Positions 1-8,300 of a DNA stretch of 64,000 bases are shown in pieces. Under the pieces are notes generated by a model. That model searched no databases, was not told where the DNA came from, and saw only the letters and a program-made list of their open reading frames with translations. The stretch comes from CAZEIW01 sp964512305. GTDB taxonomy: Bacteria; Pseudomonadota; Gammaproteobacteria; Burkholderiales; Burkholderiaceae_F. The stretch covers positions 1-64,000 of the forward strand of contig CAZEIW010000240.1 in NCBI GenBank assembly GCA_964512305.1. The letters run 5' to 3'. The first letter of the stretch is position 1. Every line of letters starts with the position of its first letter. A program made the translations under genes and the position numbers.

Positions 1-158
1 CAGTCGATGAACGACCAGACGGCCCAGGCGAGCAGCCAGGCGAGAGCAAGCGTCACCAACGACGAAAGCGGCGAGCCGAAGAGGTTCCGCCGCAACCACT
101 GAACGGCGCCGCCAGCCCGGCGCGGTGCCGCTCGGACAATAGCGGGCGCGGGCTTCAC
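1..158 (-). CDS. aapM: Amino acid ABC transporter permease, AapM-like (N-terminal part only)
   Basis: This is the first ~52 codons of a gene running off the left edge. It starts with GTG at 158, and its first four bases (GTGA) overlap the stop codon of the upstream permease, a sign of translational coupling. The visible protein has a short basic N-terminus followed by one hydrophobic segment (LVTLALAWLLAWAVWSFID), as in the second permease of general L-amino-acid (AapJQMP/Bzt) importers of the inner membrane. Identity rests mainly on the operon order (binding protein, AapQ, this gene), because the diagnostic permease loop lies outside the window. Confidence 0.75.
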   Translation of the reverse strand, partial: MKPAPAIVRAAPRRAGGAVQWLRRNLFGSPLSSLVTLALAWLLAWAVWSFID

Positions 159-1327
159 CGGTGATCGACCCTGAGCAAACGCGTGTTGAGCCAGCCGGCA
201 GCAACGCCGATCGCCGCGTTGATCGCGAAGTAGACGATCATGACGATCGAGACCAGCTCGATCGCCTGCCCGGTGCTCGACAGCATGCTATTGGTCACCG
301 AGACGAGTTCCTGGTACCCGATGGCCACGCCGAGCGAGGTGGCCTTGACGATGCCGCTGTACGTGTTCGCCATCGGCGGCACCATGATCCGCAGAGCCTG
401 CGGCAGCACGACCAGGCGCAGGGTGACGGCGCGCGACAGGCCGAGCGCGCGCGCAGCGTCCCACTGGCCGCGCGGAACCGACAGCACGCCCGCGCGCACC
501 GTTTCGGCCACATAGGCCGCGAAGTAGACGGTCAGCGCGAGCACCATCGCCGAGCACTCGAGGCTCATGACGTGGCCGCCTTCGAAGTTGAACCCCTGCA
601 GCGCGGGCGGTGCGTAGTCGAACTTCAGCGCAAGCGCGGTCCACGCCGCAGCGGCGGCGATCGCCGTCGCTCCCAGGCCTGCGAACCACGCGCGACGCGA
701 CGCGCGGGGTCCGCCGCGCTCGCGCAGCCGCGCGGCGCGCGAGGTGGTGAGCGCGACACCCGCCAGGACCACCAGCACCAGCCACGCCAGGCCCTCCCCG
801 GCCGTGAAGCGCGGAAACACCAGTCCCCGGTTCGACAGGAAGGAATCGAGCGGCAGCTTCAGCGCCTCGCGCGGCCCGCCGAGCCTGCTCAGCAGACCGA
901 CCGCGAACAGCACGATCAGCAGCGACGGGATGTTGCGGACGATCTCGACGTACGCGAGCGCCAGTCGGCTGGCCAGCCAGTTGGGCGACAGCCTTGCCAG
1001 CCCGAGTGCCGTCCCGGCCACCGTCGCCAGCACGATTACGGCGAGCGACAGCGCGGCCGTGTTCAGGACGCCGATCAGGATCACGCGTCCGTAGCTGCTC
1101 GATTCCGGGTCGTAGTCGATCAGGGCGTCGCCGCTCAGCGGGATCCGGGCGGCCTCGAGCAGGAAACGGAAACCCGTGTGGACCTTGCGCTGCTCGAGGT
1201 TGTGGACGGTGCTCGCGCCCAACCACAGCAGCAGCGCGACGATCGCGCCGAGCAGCAGCGCCTGGGCCGCGATCGCGCGCAGCGCCGCCGGCGACAGGCC
1301 ATGCGGCGCACGCCCGCCGGCGCTCAT
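155..1327 (-). CDS. aapQ: General L-amino-acid ABC transporter permease AapQ
   Basis: Inner-membrane permease of 390 aa for polar amino acid uptake (HisMQ/GltJK superfamily). The length and the long periplasmic insertion between the first hydrophobic segment (~residues 20-42) and the permease core are typical of AapQ/BztB rather than short HisQ-type permeases. The EAA-type loop that contacts the ATPase is visible near residue 295 (GQWDAARALGLSRAVTLRLV). The ATG start lies 13 nt after the aapJ stop codon, and the stop overlaps aapM. It would work with AapJ and with AapM/AapP encoded beyond the left edge. Confidence 0.9.
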   Translation of the reverse strand: MSAGGRAPHGLSPAALRAIAAQALLLGAIVALLLWLGASTVHNLEQRKVHTGFRFLLEAARIPLSGDALIDYDPESSSYGRVILIGVLNTAALSLAVIVLATVAGTALGLARLSPNWLASRLALAYVEIVRNIPSLLIVLFAVGLLSRLGGPREALKLPLDSFLSNRGLVFPRFTAGEGLAWLVLVVLAGVALTTSRAARLRERGGPRASRRAWFAGLGATAIAAAAAWTALALKFDYAPPALQGFNFEGGHVMSLECSAMVLALTVYFAAYVAETVRAGVLSVPRGQWDAARALGLSRAVTLRLVVLPQALRIMVPPMANTYSGIVKATSLGVAIGYQELVSVTNSMLSSTGQAIELVSIVMIVYFAINAAIGVAAGWLNTRLLRVDHR

Positions 1328-1340
1328 CGGCTGCGGCGGG

Positions 1341-2396
1341 TCAGCGCATCGGCGGCGCGAACAGAAGGCCTCCTTCCGTCCACAGGCGGTTCAGTCCGCG
1401 GGGCTGCTGGGCGCCGATATTGCGATTCCACATCTCGCTGTAGTTGCCGACGGCCTTGATCGCGTTGAACGCCCACTTGTTGTCCAGGCCCAGCCCCGGA
1501 CCCAGGTCGCCCTCCGTCCCGAGCAGCCGCCGCACGTCGGGCACGGGCGAGTTCGTCATCGCGTCGACGTTCGCGCTGGTCACATCGTACTGCTCGGCGG
1601 TCAGCAGCGCGAAGTAGGTCCAGCGCACGATGTCGAACCAGTTGTCGTCGCCCTTGCGCACCGCGCCGCCGAGGGGCTCGTTGCTCAAGGTTTCCGGGAG
1701 GATCGCGAAGTCCCCCGCCTTCGGGCCCTGATTGCGCACGAAGGCGGCCAGGACCGTCGTGTCGTTCTCGTACGCGTCGCAGCGGCCGGCCAGGAACGCC
1801 TTGCGGCTTTCCTCCGCGTCGGCGATCAGCACGGGCTTGTAGTTGAGCTTGTTGCGGCGGAAGAAATCGTTCGTCACCAGCTCGCCCGTGCCGCCGGTCT
1901 GGATGCAGATGCTCGCGCCGTTCAGGTCTCGCGCGCTCTTCACGCCCAGCGACTTCTTGACCAGCAGCCCCTGGCCGTCGTAGTAGTCCACCGTGGCGAA
2001 CTCGATGCCGAGGCGCGCGTCGCGGCTGATGGTCCAGGTCGCGTTGGCGTAAAGCACGTCGACCTCGCCCGACTGCAGCGCGGGAAAGCGCTGCTGCGCG
2101 GTCAGGTTCACGAACTTGACCTTCCCGGGGTCGCCGAAGATCGCGGCCGCGATGGCCCGGCAGGAATCGGCGTCCATGCCGCGCATCTCGCCCTTGCTGT
2201 CGGGCGCCGAAAAGCCCTGGAAGGTGCCGATCACGCCGCATACCAGCTGGCCGCGGCCCTTGACGACCTCGAGCGTCGACTTCTGTGCCGGCGCCTGCGC
2301 GTCGGCCGCGATCGAAAGCGGCGGCGCCGCGATCAACAGCGCCGCCAACGCGACGGCGCCCGGCGACGCGCGCCGCCGATGGAAGGTTTCGCTCAT
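1341..2396 (-). CDS. aapJ: Amino acid ABC transporter periplasmic binding protein AapJ
   Basis: A 351-aa solute-binding protein (SBP_bac_3 family) that captures amino acids in the periplasm and delivers them to AapQ/AapM. The chosen ATG at 2396 gives a clear signal peptide (basic RRR, then VALAALLIAAPPLSIAADA). The open frame continues upstream, but that part has no secretory features. The mature protein begins with the family-typical region LEVVKGRGQLVCGV and has the conserved motifs FQGFSAPD and GMDADSCRAIAAAIFGD. It is the first gene of the aapJQM(P) operon. The leader carries a hairpin and a palindrome (listed separately). Confidence 0.92.
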   Translation of the reverse strand: MSETFHRRRASPGAVALAALLIAAPPLSIAADAQAPAQKSTLEVVKGRGQLVCGVIGTFQGFSAPDSKGEMRGMDADSCRAIAAAIFGDPGKVKFVNLTAQQRFPALQSGEVDVLYANATWTISRDARLGIEFATVDYYDGQGLLVKKSLGVKSARDLNGASICIQTGGTGELVTNDFFRRNKLNYKPVLIADAEESRKAFLAGRCDAYENDTTVLAAFVRNQGPKAGDFAILPETLSNEPLGGAVRKGDDNWFDIVRWTYFALLTAEQYDVTSANVDAMTNSPVPDVRRLLGTEGDLGPGLGLDNKWAFNAIKAVGNYSEMWNRNIGAQQPRGLNRLWTEGGLLFAPPMR

Positions 2397-2418
2397 GGAC
2401 GGTCTCCCCGGAAACGCC

Positions 2419-2459
2419 GGCAGGTCGCTGGACCACGACCTGCCGACAACAACTTGTTG
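2419..2459 (-). promoter_or_regulatory. Leader hairpin and palindrome upstream of aapJ
   Basis: Two inverted repeats lie just upstream of the aapJ start at 2396. A 9-bp stem (GGCAGGTCG at 2419-2427, CGACCTGCC at 2436-2444) encloses 8 nt. Immediately beyond it is the 13-bp palindrome CAACAACTTGTTG (2447-2459). The second has the shape of an operator. The first could be an RNA hairpin in the leader. No regulator is known for it, so function is inference. Confidence 0.4.
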
Positions 2460-2494
2460 AGATGCACAAATATGAGTTGAATCCACGGCCGCTG

Positions 2495-3616
2495 TCAAGC
2501 GCGCAGGATCCCGCCCAGCGCGCCGGTCAGCGCGTCGAGATCGCTCTCGTCGTTGTAGAAATGCGGCGAGGCCCTCAGCAGTCCGCCGCGCTCCGCGACG
2601 CTGATGCCGCGCGCGGAGAGTTCCCGCGACACGGCGCCCGCGTCGGCGACCTCGGCCGCGATGATCCCCGCGCGCGAGGATCGGGGCGTGCGAACCCGCA
2701 GCCCGAGCGCGGACAGCCGTTCGAACAGCGCCGCGCCCAGCTCCGCCACCCGCCCATGGATCGAGTCCCATCCCTGCGCTTCGAGGAAATCGAGCGTGCC
2801 GTCCAGCGCGTACAGCGCCGGCAGGTTGCTGTGGGCATACTGGAACGGGCTTTGCGCCGGCCTCGAGGGAAATGAAGAGGCCTCTTCGTCCGGGCTGTTC
2901 GCGTACCCCCGGTAGCCCGGCGTCATCTGGGCTTCGGCGCGCGCCGAGCAGACGAGGACCCCGAGCCCGAACGACGACAGCATCCACTTGAAAAAGGAGC
3001 TGCAGTAGACGTCCGCCTGCGAGGCGTCCACCGGCACCGCCCCGAGGGCCTGCACGCCGTCGACCACGAGCAGCGCGTCGCGCGCGCGGCAGGCGGCGCC
3101 GAGCCGCGCGAGATCCAGCCGCGTGCCGGAGACGGAATGCACGTGCGAGACCGCGAGCACGCGCGTGCGCGCATCGAGCGCATCGAGCAGGTCATCCTCG
3201 CGCGAGGCCTCCTCGCGTACCGCGACCCGCACCACCTCGACGCCCGCCGGCTCGGCGTGCGCCCAGGCCCGCTGCACGGAGGGAAATTCGTCGGCGGCCA
3301 GCACGACCCGATCGCCGCGCCGCCATCGAATGCTGTGCGCGGCGAGGTTCAGGCCCTCGGTCGTGCACGACAGCCACGCCACCGCGTCCGGCGCGCACCG
3401 GAGCAGATCCGCGACGCGCCCGCGCACCCGGCGGCTTCGCTCCTGCCAGGCCGCGCGCGCGTCGTAACCCCTGCTTTCGATCGCGTCGTAGAAGTGCCCC
3501 GCCGCGCGCCCCTGGCCGTCCCACGACAGGCCGACGGCGGCGGTGTCGAGGTAGACGCGATCGGCGAGGTAGGGAAAGGCGGCGCGAACGGAAGTGGACC
3601 GCACGTCGGACAACAC
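2495..3616 (-). CDS. Class V aminotransferase (PLP-dependent, cysteine-desulfurase-like fold)
   Basis: A 373-aa fold-type I PLP enzyme of the class V aminotransferase family (isopenicillin-N-epimerase/selenocysteine-lyase-like branch). The Asp that pairs with the pyridine nitrogen is in VVDGVQALG (~residue 186), and the Schiff-base Lys is in SSFFKWML (~residue 208). The substrate cannot be read from the sequence. Its position between an amino acid importer and a divergent YheO/DauR-type regulator suggests catabolism or racemisation of an imported amino acid. The start is the GTG at 3616. No in-frame ATG or good ribosome site is visible there, and a perfect 21-bp palindrome begins at the very next base, so the true start may be slightly further in. 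Confidence 0.82.
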   Translation of the reverse strand: MLSDVRSTSVRAAFPYLADRVYLDTAAVGLSWDGQGRAAGHFYDAIESRGYDARAAWQERSRRVRGRVADLLRCAPDAVAWLSCTTEGLNLAAHSIRWRRGDRVVLAADEFPSVQRAWAHAEPAGVEVVRVAVREEASREDDLLDALDARTRVLAVSHVHSVSGTRLDLARLGAACRARDALLVVDGVQALGAVPVDASQADVYCSSFFKWMLSSFGLGVLVCSARAEAQMTPGYRGYANSPDEEASSFPSRPAQSPFQYAHSNLPALYALDGTLDFLEAQGWDSIHGRVAELGAALFERLSALGLRVRTPRSSRAGIIAAEVADAGAVSRELSARGISVAERGGLLRASPHFYNDESDLDALTGALGGILRA

Positions 3617-3637
3617 GATGTTGACGGGTTCAACATC
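3617..3637. promoter_or_regulatory. Palindromic operator candidate between aminotransferase and YheO-type regulator
   Basis: The 8-bp arms GATGTTGA and TCAACATC are separated by CGGGT, giving a perfect inverted repeat in the 84-bp divergent gap. It abuts the start of the minus-strand aminotransferase and lies ~64 bp before the regulator start. The likely binder is the adjacent PAS-HTH regulator. This is inference from symmetry and position. Confidence 0.55.
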
Positions 3638-3700
3638 TCGTTCCGCGGCGACTGTATGCTTCCCGCCTCGGGCGTGTCAAGGCTCGGGCCGGGGAGTGAC

Positions 3701-4555
3701 ATGAGCAGGCGGGCAGGCGCGCGCAAGCCGCCGGCGGTCGCGATCGAGCGGCGCCAGTTGATGAATGCGCTGCACCCTGTGGTGCGGATGCTCGGCACGA
3801 TCGTCGGCAGCGACATCGAAGTCGTGCTGCACGACCTGACCCGGCCGGAAAGCTCCATTGTCGCGATCGCGAACGGGCACGTGTCCAACCGCCGCGTCGG
3901 CAATTCGGTGCTCAGCGGGCCGAAGAACGACCGGGGCTTCGTCGCGGCGAAGCAGGCCCTGTCGGCCGGGGGGCAGGCCGTTCATTCGATCGTCGGCGAC
4001 TATCCCACGCTGACCCGCGCCGGCCGGCAGCTCAAGTCCTCGACGGTGGTCTTTCGCGATTCGGGCGGCGTGCCCTTCGCCGCCCTGTGCGTGAACGCCG
4101 ATCTGACGATGATGCAGGCTGCGCACGCCTGGCTCGATCGGCAGCTTCGCCCTTCCGGCGGCGCGGCGGGGGAAGATCGGGCGGAGGAGCCCGAGATGGG
4201 CGCCCTGATCAAGGAGATCATTTCGGACGCGGTCAAGCGCCTGGGCAAGCCCGTGAACCTGATGGACAGGGAAGAGAAGGTCCAGGCGGTGCAGGCGATG
4301 ATGCAGCGGGGACTTTTCATCGTGAAGGGCGGCGTCGAGCGGGCCGCCGCCGCGCTCGGCGTCAGCCGGTTCACGATCTACAACTACCTCGACGTGCTGC
4401 GCGAGCGCAACGGCGCGCCCGCCCCAGGGGCGGCCGCCGCCCGGGCAGCGCGCGCGCCCGCGACGTCGCGGCCGCCACCCTCCGCCCGCCGCAAGCCGGC
4501 GGGACCGCGAAAGCGGGCGGGAGCGCGTCGATTCGCCAGCGGGGACCGCTCCTAA
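3701..4555 (+). CDS. YheO/DauR-family PAS-HTH transcriptional regulator
   Basis: A 284-aa DNA-binding regulator with an N-terminal YheO-like PAS domain (~residues 15-130, including SDIEVVLHDLTRPESSIVAI and GNSVLSGP) and a C-terminal helix-turn-helix (~residues 210-245, RAAAALGVSRFTIYNYLDVL). It ends in an unusual Ala/Pro/Arg-rich basic tail of ~45 residues. Start 3701 was chosen because a GGGGAG ribosome site lies 4 nt before it; an upstream in-frame ATG lacks this. DauR-type members repress D-amino-acid catabolism genes, so control of the divergent aminotransferase and perhaps the aap operon is plausible. The stop overlaps the convergent thioesterase by 4 bp. Confidence 0.85.
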   Translation: MSRRAGARKPPAVAIERRQLMNALHPVVRMLGTIVGSDIEVVLHDLTRPESSIVAIANGHVSNRRVGNSVLSGPKNDRGFVAAKQALSAGGQAVHSIVGDYPTLTRAGRQLKSSTVVFRDSGGVPFAALCVNADLTMMQAAHAWLDRQLRPSGGAAGEDRAEEPEMGALIKEIISDAVKRLGKPVNLMDREEKVQAVQAMMQRGLFIVKGGVERAAAALGVSRFTIYNYLDVLRERNGAPAPGAAAARAARAPATSRPPPSARRKPAGPRKRAGARRFASGDRS

Positions 4556-5109
4556 GCCGGCCGGGCAGGCTCGCCCGACGCCGGCCGGTCGAAGATCAGG
4601 CAGGTCGTCGTCGCGTGGGCGTACAGCTTTCCGTCCGGACCCGCGAGGCGCCCTTCCGCCGTCGCCACCTGGCGGCCGGCATGCACGACCCTGCCCTCGG
4701 CCCGGATGAGCGGTACGGCCTCGGTCAGGGCGCGCACGATGTTCATCTTCAGTTCCAGCGTCGTGTAGCCCTTGCCGGCTGGCAGCGTCGAATGCACCGC
4801 GCACCCGACCGCCGAATCGAGCAGCGTCGCGAACCATCCGCCGTGCACCGTTCCGAGCGGGTTGTAGTGCGCGAGGCGGGGCCGGCCCTGGAAGATGGCC
4901 AGTCCGCGCTCGACCAGGATCGGCACGAAGTCGAGCGTGTCGCCGATCGGCGGACGTGGCAGTTCCCCCGAAAAAATGCCCTCGAACATCTGCATCCCGG
5001 TGCGTCCGTCGAACTGCTCGGGGCGAACATAGCCTGCGGCCGGCGCGAGGCGCGCCCGCACGGCATCTTCCTCCGCCTGCCAGCGGGCCACGGTCTGTTC
5101 GACGTTCAT
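4552..5109 (-). CDS. PaaI-family hotdog thioesterase
   Basis: A 185-aa hotdog-fold acyl-CoA thioesterase of the PaaI type. The family signature around the catalytic helix is visible as YNPLGTVHGGWFATLLDSAVG (~residues 83-103), followed by strands such as YTTLELKMNIVRAL and GRVVHAGRQVATAEGRL. The ATG at 5109 is preferred over a longer start at 5178, because the longer form would be translated through the tandem operator repeat. The gene is divergent from a MarR regulator, which probably represses it in response to an acyl or aromatic ligand. Substrate unknown. Confidence 0.85.
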   Translation of the reverse strand: MNVEQTVARWQAEEDAVRARLAPAAGYVRPEQFDGRTGMQMFEGIFSGELPRPPIGDTLDFVPILVERGLAIFQGRPRLAHYNPLGTVHGGWFATLLDSAVGCAVHSTLPAGKGYTTLELKMNIVRALTEAVPLIRAEGRVVHAGRQVATAEGRLAGPDGKLYAHATTTCLIFDRPASGEPARPA

Positions 5110-5157
5110 TGCTTCGCTCCCGGTTCGAAAGCAGGGTCGGACGCCTGCCGGCTTCGC

Positions 5158-5186
5158 ATACAAGACTTGCATATACAAGACTTGCA
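5158..5186. promoter_or_regulatory. Tandem 15-bp repeat, candidate MarR operator
   Basis: ATACAAGACTTGCA occurs twice exactly (5158-5171 and 5173-5186), one base apart. The junction forms a near-palindrome CTTGCATATACAAG (5166-5179; 12 of 14 positions symmetric). It sits in the AT-richer gap between the thioesterase and marR, 16 bp before the marR start, as expected for an autoregulatory MarR site. Confidence 0.6.
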
Positions 5187-5202
5187 GTTACAATAAACGG
5201 CC

Positions 5203-5661
5203 ATGGACGACGCTGTCAAGCCCAAGGGCTGCACCAATCTGAAGCTGCGCCAGTTGAGCCGCGTCGTGACGCGCCACTACGACGCCTACGTCGGGGTCAC
5301 CGGCTTGAGGAACACGCAGTACTCGCTGCTGTCCCATGTCGTGCTGTTCGGGCCGATCCGTCCGTCCGATCTGGCGCGACGGATGCGCGTGGACGCGTCG
5401 ACCTTGACCCGCAACCTGCAGCCGCTGGTGGCGCAGGGATGGGTGCGCCTCGGCGCCGGCGAGGACGCCCGGTCTCGCCTGGTCGAGGCCACCGACGCGG
5501 GACGAGCGAAGCGTGCCGAAGGCCAGCGCGCGTGGAAGCAGGCGCAACTGGCGCTGAATGCGCGCCTGGGCGACAGGCGCGTGGCCGAGTTGCACGCGCT
5601 GATCGACGGCTGCATCGAGCGCTTGGGAGCGGTCGAAGAGGAGTCCGAGCGCTCCGAATGA
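5203..5661 (+). CDS. MarR-family transcriptional regulator
   Basis: A 152-aa winged-helix regulator. The helix-turn-helix and wing lie at ~residues 45-105 (IRPSDLARRMRVDASTLTRNLQPLVAQGWVRL, then EDARSRLVEATDAG), flanked by helices for dimerisation. It is divergent from the hotdog thioesterase with a tandem repeat in the gap, so autorepression plus control of the thioesterase is the simplest reading. It ends 22 bp from the convergent last gene of the injection-system operon. Confidence 0.9.
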   Translation: MDDAVKPKGCTNLKLRQLSRVVTRHYDAYVGVTGLRNTQYSLLSHVVLFGPIRPSDLARRMRVDASTLTRNLQPLVAQGWVRLGAGEDARSRLVEATDAGRAKRAEGQRAWKQAQLALNARLGDRRVAELHALIDGCIERLGAVEEESERSE

Positions 5662-5683
5662 ACATGCCGCGGCGCCGCCGGCG

Positions 5684-6748
5684 CTACGGTTCCCCCGTCT
5701 TCAGTCCGAGATACAGTCCGCTGCTGAGCGCCAGCAGTGCCGACCAGCTCGGCGGAATCGCGTAGAAGTCGAGTTCGTGCAGCGATTGGATGACGAAGAT
5801 CGTGGCGAGCCCGACGTTGACCAGGACGGCCTGGAACCGGTGGATCGAAGCCCCGTTGCCGTCGTTGATCAGGTCCGACACGAAGAATTTCGAGGCGGCC
5901 TGCACCGGTGCCTGCTGCTTGCCGTCGATCACCCTCGAAATCCCCGACGTGCCGGCGCTGATGCCGAGCAGCGAGAGCGTCTCGACGCCCAGCGCCGGCA
6001 GGACGCCGGTCCATATCCAGACGACGCCGGCGACACCGACCACGACGAGCGTCCATAGAAAGAGCTGCGTCCTGGCCAGGCTGAAGGAGCGCTGCCAATC
6101 GTTGACGTTCGGCGCGAGCGGGCCGCCGTCGCGTATCAGCGGCGTCAACCAGGCAACGAAGAGGCTCCCCAGCACGAGGACTCCGACGAACGACCACCCG
6201 ATGATGTGCGTCCGGCCGTCGACGAGGAGCCCCTTGAACGCCTCGCGCCTGGCACTTCCGGCGGGGTCGCGCACTTCGGTGTCGCTCACCGCGAACTGCT
6301 CGACCGCGCTCGTCCCGATCCCCACGGCCGCCCCCTGCTCGCGCTCCGCGGCCGTCACGAACGCGACCCACCATCCGCGATTGCTCTCGCTCAGAGTGAG
6401 CTCGTAGCGAAGCGCCTTCGCCAGCGCGTCGACGCCGGCCCGGAATTCCGGCCGGGCCGAGTGGTCGAGGTAGAGCGTCGGCAGCGGGGTCGTGCTCTGC
6501 CTCTGGCATTCGAGCCAGGCGTCGAAGCCCTTGAGTCTGACTTCCAGTGTCCGGCCGGGCCGCACGATCGAAGGCGCTCCGTCCACGACCCGGGCGCTTT
6601 CGACTTCCGGGACCGGACAGGTGTTGGCGGCGGCGCCCTGACCGGCTGACGCGTCGGCAGCAGCCGAAGGCGGATCAATCCAGGCGATCGCGACGAGCAG
6701 GCAGGCCGGCAGCCCGCGCCTCAGCCGCCAGGCGAACGGTTCTTTCAT
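5684..6748 (-). CDS. Membrane protein at the 3' end of the CIS operon, function unknown
   Basis: A 354-aa protein I cannot assign to a named family. It has a cleavable-looking signal peptide (basic start, LPACLLVAIAWIDPPSAAADA), a ~150-residue extracytoplasmic part with two cysteines, then hydrophobic segments near residues 190-212, 235-258, 262-280 and 305-345. ATG 6748 is chosen because it places the signal peptide at the N-terminus. It follows the DUF6519 gene by 26 nt, so it is probably cotranscribed with the injection-system genes. A membrane anchor or docking role is possible but only inferred from context. Confidence 0.75.
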   Translation of the reverse strand: MKEPFAWRLRRGLPACLLVAIAWIDPPSAAADASAGQGAAANTCPVPEVESARVVDGAPSIVRPGRTLEVRLKGFDAWLECQRQSTTPLPTLYLDHSARPEFRAGVDALAKALRYELTLSESNRGWWVAFVTAAEREQGAAVGIGTSAVEQFAVSDTEVRDPAGSARREAFKGLLVDGRTHIIGWSFVGVLVLGSLFVAWLTPLIRDGGPLAPNVNDWQRSFSLARTQLFLWTLVVVGVAGVVWIWTGVLPALGVETLSLLGISAGTSGISRVIDGKQQAPVQAASKFFVSDLINDGNGASIHRFQAVLVNVGLATIFVIQSLHELDFYAIPPSWSALLALSSGLYLGLKTGEP

Positions 6749-6774
6749 CTTCGTGCCCCCAGGGGAGATCGTCT

Positions 6775-8283
6775 TCAACCCGCCCGGCCCTTCGGCGCGG
6801 GCCTCGCAGGCTGCGCGCGCGCGGCGGCTGGCCTGACGGCCGGCGCTCCCCGGACGACCGCGCCCGCGGCGCCCGGCGCCGGCGACGGACTCGGCGCCGG
6901 CGAAGGCCCGACGGGTTGCGTCGAGCAGTCCGCCTGCAGCAGCTGCACGCACACGCGGCAGTCGGAGACGCCCATGCCGCCAGCGGCCGAGAACGTCTGC
7001 AGGATTCCCAGCGGTGCATAGTGGTGCCTGATGCCCCGGGGAGGCCGCAAGTCGGCGACCGCGATCTTCTGGGCATCGAGGTGGGTCGGCCACTCGAGCG
7101 CGCCGGTCGCCACCCGCGCCGGGATCAGCCAGTAGTCGCCGGTCCGGTAGCTGCCGTTCGGAGCGAACCGGATCTGCACCCCGTCTTCGAGATCGATCCA
7201 GTCGGCCGGCACGGCGGTCGTGCTGCTGGCCGACTCACGGATCGGCACGGCGCCATTGACGAGGGTCGTCACGTCGTTCGCGCTCTGGTCCCAGCGCCTG
7301 ACCTTCGGATGAAGACTCGCCGGGTCGGGAGTCGGGAGGCTGCCCGACAGCGACGCCGGGTCGACGCTCAGGCGGCCCCCCGAAACCGCGGCCAGCTTGA
7401 CCAGCAGGCCGGGCGTCCCGCTCAGGTCGTTTGCGTCGCTGGAAAGCTCGACCCAAGTGCCGGCGTCGAAGCCCCGCGCGCTGGACACGACCAGATCGTT
7501 GCCGTCGGTGGCCTGCCACGGCGTGGCGACGCTGCCATTGTCGCGCGACCACTTGAAGGTCGGCTTGTCGCCGATCGAGCCTCCGCGATGGATTTCGACC
7601 CGGTAGAGCTGGTTCTCGGCGCCCCGGTACTTGGAGTCCGGCGGTATGACGCATGGGTCTCCCAGCTGCAGCCCCGGATCGAGCTGAGCGGCCAGCTGCG
7701 CGTCGCTCAACGTGACCAGCGAGGCGAGCGGAGCTGCGCAGACGCCGGTCTCCCAGTTCGGGTCCCAGGGGAGCGCTTTGACCTGCCATACGACCTTGGC
7801 GCGGGTGCACGTGTCCGGCCCGCCGAGCGCGACTTCGCGGATGCGGTCGTCCTCGATCCAGGTGATGTGGCGCTCCCAGACGTCCAGATAGACCCAGAAG
7901 ACCGGCCCGAGGACGGGATTGGCCAGCCAGTTCAGCAGGGCGTCTCCCCCCGTGCCGGCGACCGGCGAGTAGTCCGGTTGCGAGGCATAGGTGCATCCGT
8001 CGTTCTCGCACAGGATGCCATCGACGTAATAGTGCCCGGCGCCGATGCTCAGCGCGTAGCCGTTGCTGCCCGCGATCTGCTGCGGCACCAGCGAGAACCC
8101 GGTCGAGCCCGCGGGGGCGCCATAGGGGCCGAAAAGATCGCGCGTCAGGGTGCGCAGCAGGTGAAGCCCGATCGCGGCCTGCTCGTTGTGGTCTGCGTCC
8201 AGCGTCACGCGCCCCTGCTGCATCAGCACCCGGCTGAAGTGCCGGACGGGGTCGAACGTCACGCGCGAAAAATCGCCTTTCAT
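6775..8283 (-). CDS. DUF6519 domain protein of the injection-system locus
   Basis: A 502-aa protein with the DUF6519 hallmark N-terminus MKGDFSRVTFDPVRHFSRVL followed by GRVTLDADHNEQ. The body reads as repeated beta-rich segments (YYVDGILCEN, VFWVYLDVWERHITWIEDDRI, YRVEIHRGG), and the C-terminal ~50 residues are Pro/Ala-rich and low-complexity. DUF6519 proteins are recurrent in CIS loci, where they are taken to be structural or accessory components. The exact role is not established. The gene lies 17 nt after the tail-protein gene in one transcription unit. Confidence 0.85.
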   Translation of the reverse strand: MKGDFSRVTFDPVRHFSRVLMQQGRVTLDADHNEQAAIGLHLLRTLTRDLFGPYGAPAGSTGFSLVPQQIAGSNGYALSIGAGHYYVDGILCENDGCTYASQPDYSPVAGTGGDALLNWLANPVLGPVFWVYLDVWERHITWIEDDRIREVALGGPDTCTRAKVVWQVKALPWDPNWETGVCAAPLASLVTLSDAQLAAQLDPGLQLGDPCVIPPDSKYRGAENQLYRVEIHRGGSIGDKPTFKWSRDNGSVATPWQATDGNDLVVSSARGFDAGTWVELSSDANDLSGTPGLLVKLAAVSGGRLSVDPASLSGSLPTPDPASLHPKVRRWDQSANDVTTLVNGAVPIRESASSTTAVPADWIDLEDGVQIRFAPNGSYRTGDYWLIPARVATGALEWPTHLDAQKIAVADLRPPRGIRHHYAPLGILQTFSAAGGMGVSDCRVCVQLLQADCSTQPVGPSPAPSPSPAPGAAGAVVRGAPAVRPAAARAQPARPAPKGRAG

Positions 8284-8300
8284 TGCTCATCCCCCGATCG

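Noticed and set aside
5672..5684. GC-rich hairpin between the convergent marR and last CIS gene as terminator.
   Set aside because: Only 6-bp arms, no T-run, overlapping the stop codon; too weak to list as a terminator.
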